A stretch of DNA of 6,030 nucleotides, from NCBI GenBank assembly GCA_050115015.1, contig JASFRI010000270.1:1-6030 (forward strand). Reading direction: 5' to 3'. The notes below the pieces were generated by a model. That model ran no database searches, had not been told where the DNA came from, and saw only the letters and a program-made list of their open reading frames with translations. The position numbers and the translations under genes were made by a program. Below are positions 5,901-6,030 of the stretch, piece after piece (the first letter of the stretch is position 1; every line of letters begins with the position of its first letter). Source of the stretch: JASFRI01 sp050115015 (lineage in GTDB: Bacteria > Acidobacteriota > Polarisedimenticolia > CBDVAL01).

Positions 5901-6030
5901 ACTCCCTCGCTTTGGATTTGCTACGACCGATCAGCGACAACAGAATCACACTCTCGATCTTGAACCGCCTAGGGTTGGCGATGATGTCCATGGGAGATCT
6001 CGATCGAGCCACGAGCCTGTTCGAAGAGGC
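2981..6030 (+). CDS. PknK-like Ser/Thr kinase fused to AAA/STAND-type ATPase and TPR repeats (3' part missing)
   Basis: Large soluble regulator, 1016 codons present and open at the right edge, with no membrane segment. Kinase domain, about residues 13-267: glycine loop G20-x-G22-x-x-A25 (third Gly replaced), Lys43 in VALK, Glu56, HGDLKPSN at 128-135 (a non-RD kinase, Gly129 for Arg), DFG at 155-157 and APE at 177-179. ATPase domain from about 290 (MVGRDRE): Walker A GEGGIGKT at 321-328, Walker B-like LLAIEDLHWTDD ending at 455, ATAR at 477-480, GNPFF at 542-546; this is the AAA_16/MalT-like arrangement. A winged-helix-like part (about 598-775) is split by a low-complexity insertion. TPR-like helices run from about 830 to the end. 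Mycobacterium tuberculosis PknK joins a kinase to a MalT-like region in the same order. In this type the ATPase/TPR part is thought to sense a ligand or partner and the kinase to signal. No C-terminal output domain is visible because the gene is cut. G+C falls sharply after about 5580. Confidence 0.93.
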   Translation, partial: MNLGRGTLVDNRYRVVELVGEGSSAQVYLAEAVRDGGGRVALKILRRPGDDTLSNELAILQKLAHPSLVRLLGHGTLSQEGPPYLALEWVDGTDLVEASRLLPPSRLRGLLAQLCRGLAYLHGQGIVHGDLKPSNLLVVRSSDEAEDGLVIKILDFGLARLIDGSDRPEGGTLAYAAPEILRGGKVDGRADLYAVGILLYRILSGSLPFDVSDPAAALRGHLEETPRPLDRDRIGVAAELAEIVTRLLMKDPADRFASATELADRLEDEEASAGDASSNTPSGGLRPPAMVGRDRETRALLEFLDGHPRGKDGHGLALILGEGGIGKTRLLAELGDRARERGLGVHQGSCHETGAEPFGAFLELFRWAVDLAEDRGLRTGKDGEEGEEVGLIERCGPEVVKVVPRAFRNPVEPSAELQPRYERLRLIDTVGTFLLAVSRAEPFLLAIEDLHWTDDASADLLEYLLRNRARGRIALAATARPAENRALWLKDTLQREGGEGSVLRIALERLDEEAVAELARSALALPAPSPELAAHLLRETAGNPFFVMEMLRDLVEEGLLTRRNGTWRWDEERLRRRPRPAGIAQALERRIARTGDRERHVLQALALLDRAVDPELLATVAAAAGSGEEAAPASLAGTEGGERTAATTGGAGAADRATADGSAGTDAADRVSAEGAAGTNAAAFVAAGHGEGTDTTRLAAAAATGSILETAARDGVADAPAADGDSSTTSHGPPRGGSGRRLGERSALEEVLEALTDRGLVVRYGEPPEERFAIAHDAARELVERAVGGEERQRIHRTAGTALEERYGSDGEEQIERMAYHFIQAGDDDRSARYCVRAATKARRLYANEEACYFYLQALKYYTADDDPVRWDALGSLGEIYLVQGKVNQARKRYEEMRQLAEASGNAERLVTAYLGLAESARKLADYQIQMQFARTAFKIAQDSRAIAGQADSLQVLGLGHYNLGRVHKAIKCYSLALDLLRPISDNRITLSILNRLGLAMMSMGDLDRATSLFEE
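4886..5134 (+). repeat. Degenerate 42-bp in-frame repeats encoding a 14-residue Ala/Gly/Thr-rich motif
   Basis: Six consecutive segments of 42 bp (one of 39 bp) start at 4886, 4928, 4967, 5009, 5051 and 5093. The clearest peptides are AGTDAADRVSAEGA (residues 663-676), AGTNAAAFVAAGHG (677-690) and EGTDTTRLAAAAAT (691-704), with GAGAADRATADGS (650-662) before them. The first and last segments are more eroded. DNA similarity is also visible: the segments at 4928 and 4967 share GCGGCGGATCGGG. They form most of an insertion of about 120 residues (about 625-744) between LLDRAVDPELLATV and ALEEVLEALTDRGLVV, which in relatives normally run together as one winged-helix-like unit. The frame stays open throughout. 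It is probably a flexible linker that arose by repeat expansion. Confidence 0.7.

Noticed and set aside
5900..6030. C-terminal LuxR-type helix-turn-helix or histidine kinase output domain of the PknK-like protein
   Set aside because: Some relatives have such domains, but the window ends inside TPR-like repeats and none is visible.

Overview
The window is about 70% G+C, uses strong Shine-Dalgarno sequences, and carries two Hanks-type Ser/Thr protein kinases within 6 kb. One kinase has a TolB-like periplasmic part; the other is a PknK-like kinase/ATPase/TPR protein. This suggests a high-GC soil or sediment bacterium from a kinase-rich group such as Acidobacteriota, Myxococcota or Gemmatimonadota. 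The phylum is inferred from gene content only. No rRNA, tRNA, insertion sequence or CRISPR array was seen.

Layout. (1) Positions 1-1412, minus strand: N-terminal 470 codons of a membrane Ser/Thr kinase, with a cytoplasmic kinase domain, one membrane helix and the start of a TolB/FlgO-like extracytoplasmic domain; it runs off the left edge. (2) 1413-1938: a 526-bp divergent intergenic region with an AT-richer patch, several short palindromes, one -10-like box and a very good ribosome binding site. (3) 1939-2487, plus strand: a complete 182-residue HdeD/DUF308 family membrane protein. (4) 2488-2980: non-coding DNA dominated by a 46-bp tandem repeat array (2517-2791), followed by inverted repeats and a probable promoter. 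(5) 2981-6030, plus strand: at least 1016 codons of a soluble PknK-like protein (kinase, AAA/STAND-type ATPase, winged-helix-like segment, TPRs), starting at TTG and running off the right edge.

The theme is signal transduction: two dissimilar Ser/Thr kinases flank a small membrane protein of a stress-associated family. Whether the three genes cooperate cannot be told from sequence. The least ordinary signals are the intergenic 46-bp array; a roughly 120-residue low-complexity insertion built of degenerate 14-residue repeats inside the ATPase-associated region of the second kinase; a drop from about 70-85% to about 56% G+C within that same gene at its TPR part; and departures from kinase consensus in both catalytic loops. 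Nothing here proves a wholly new system.
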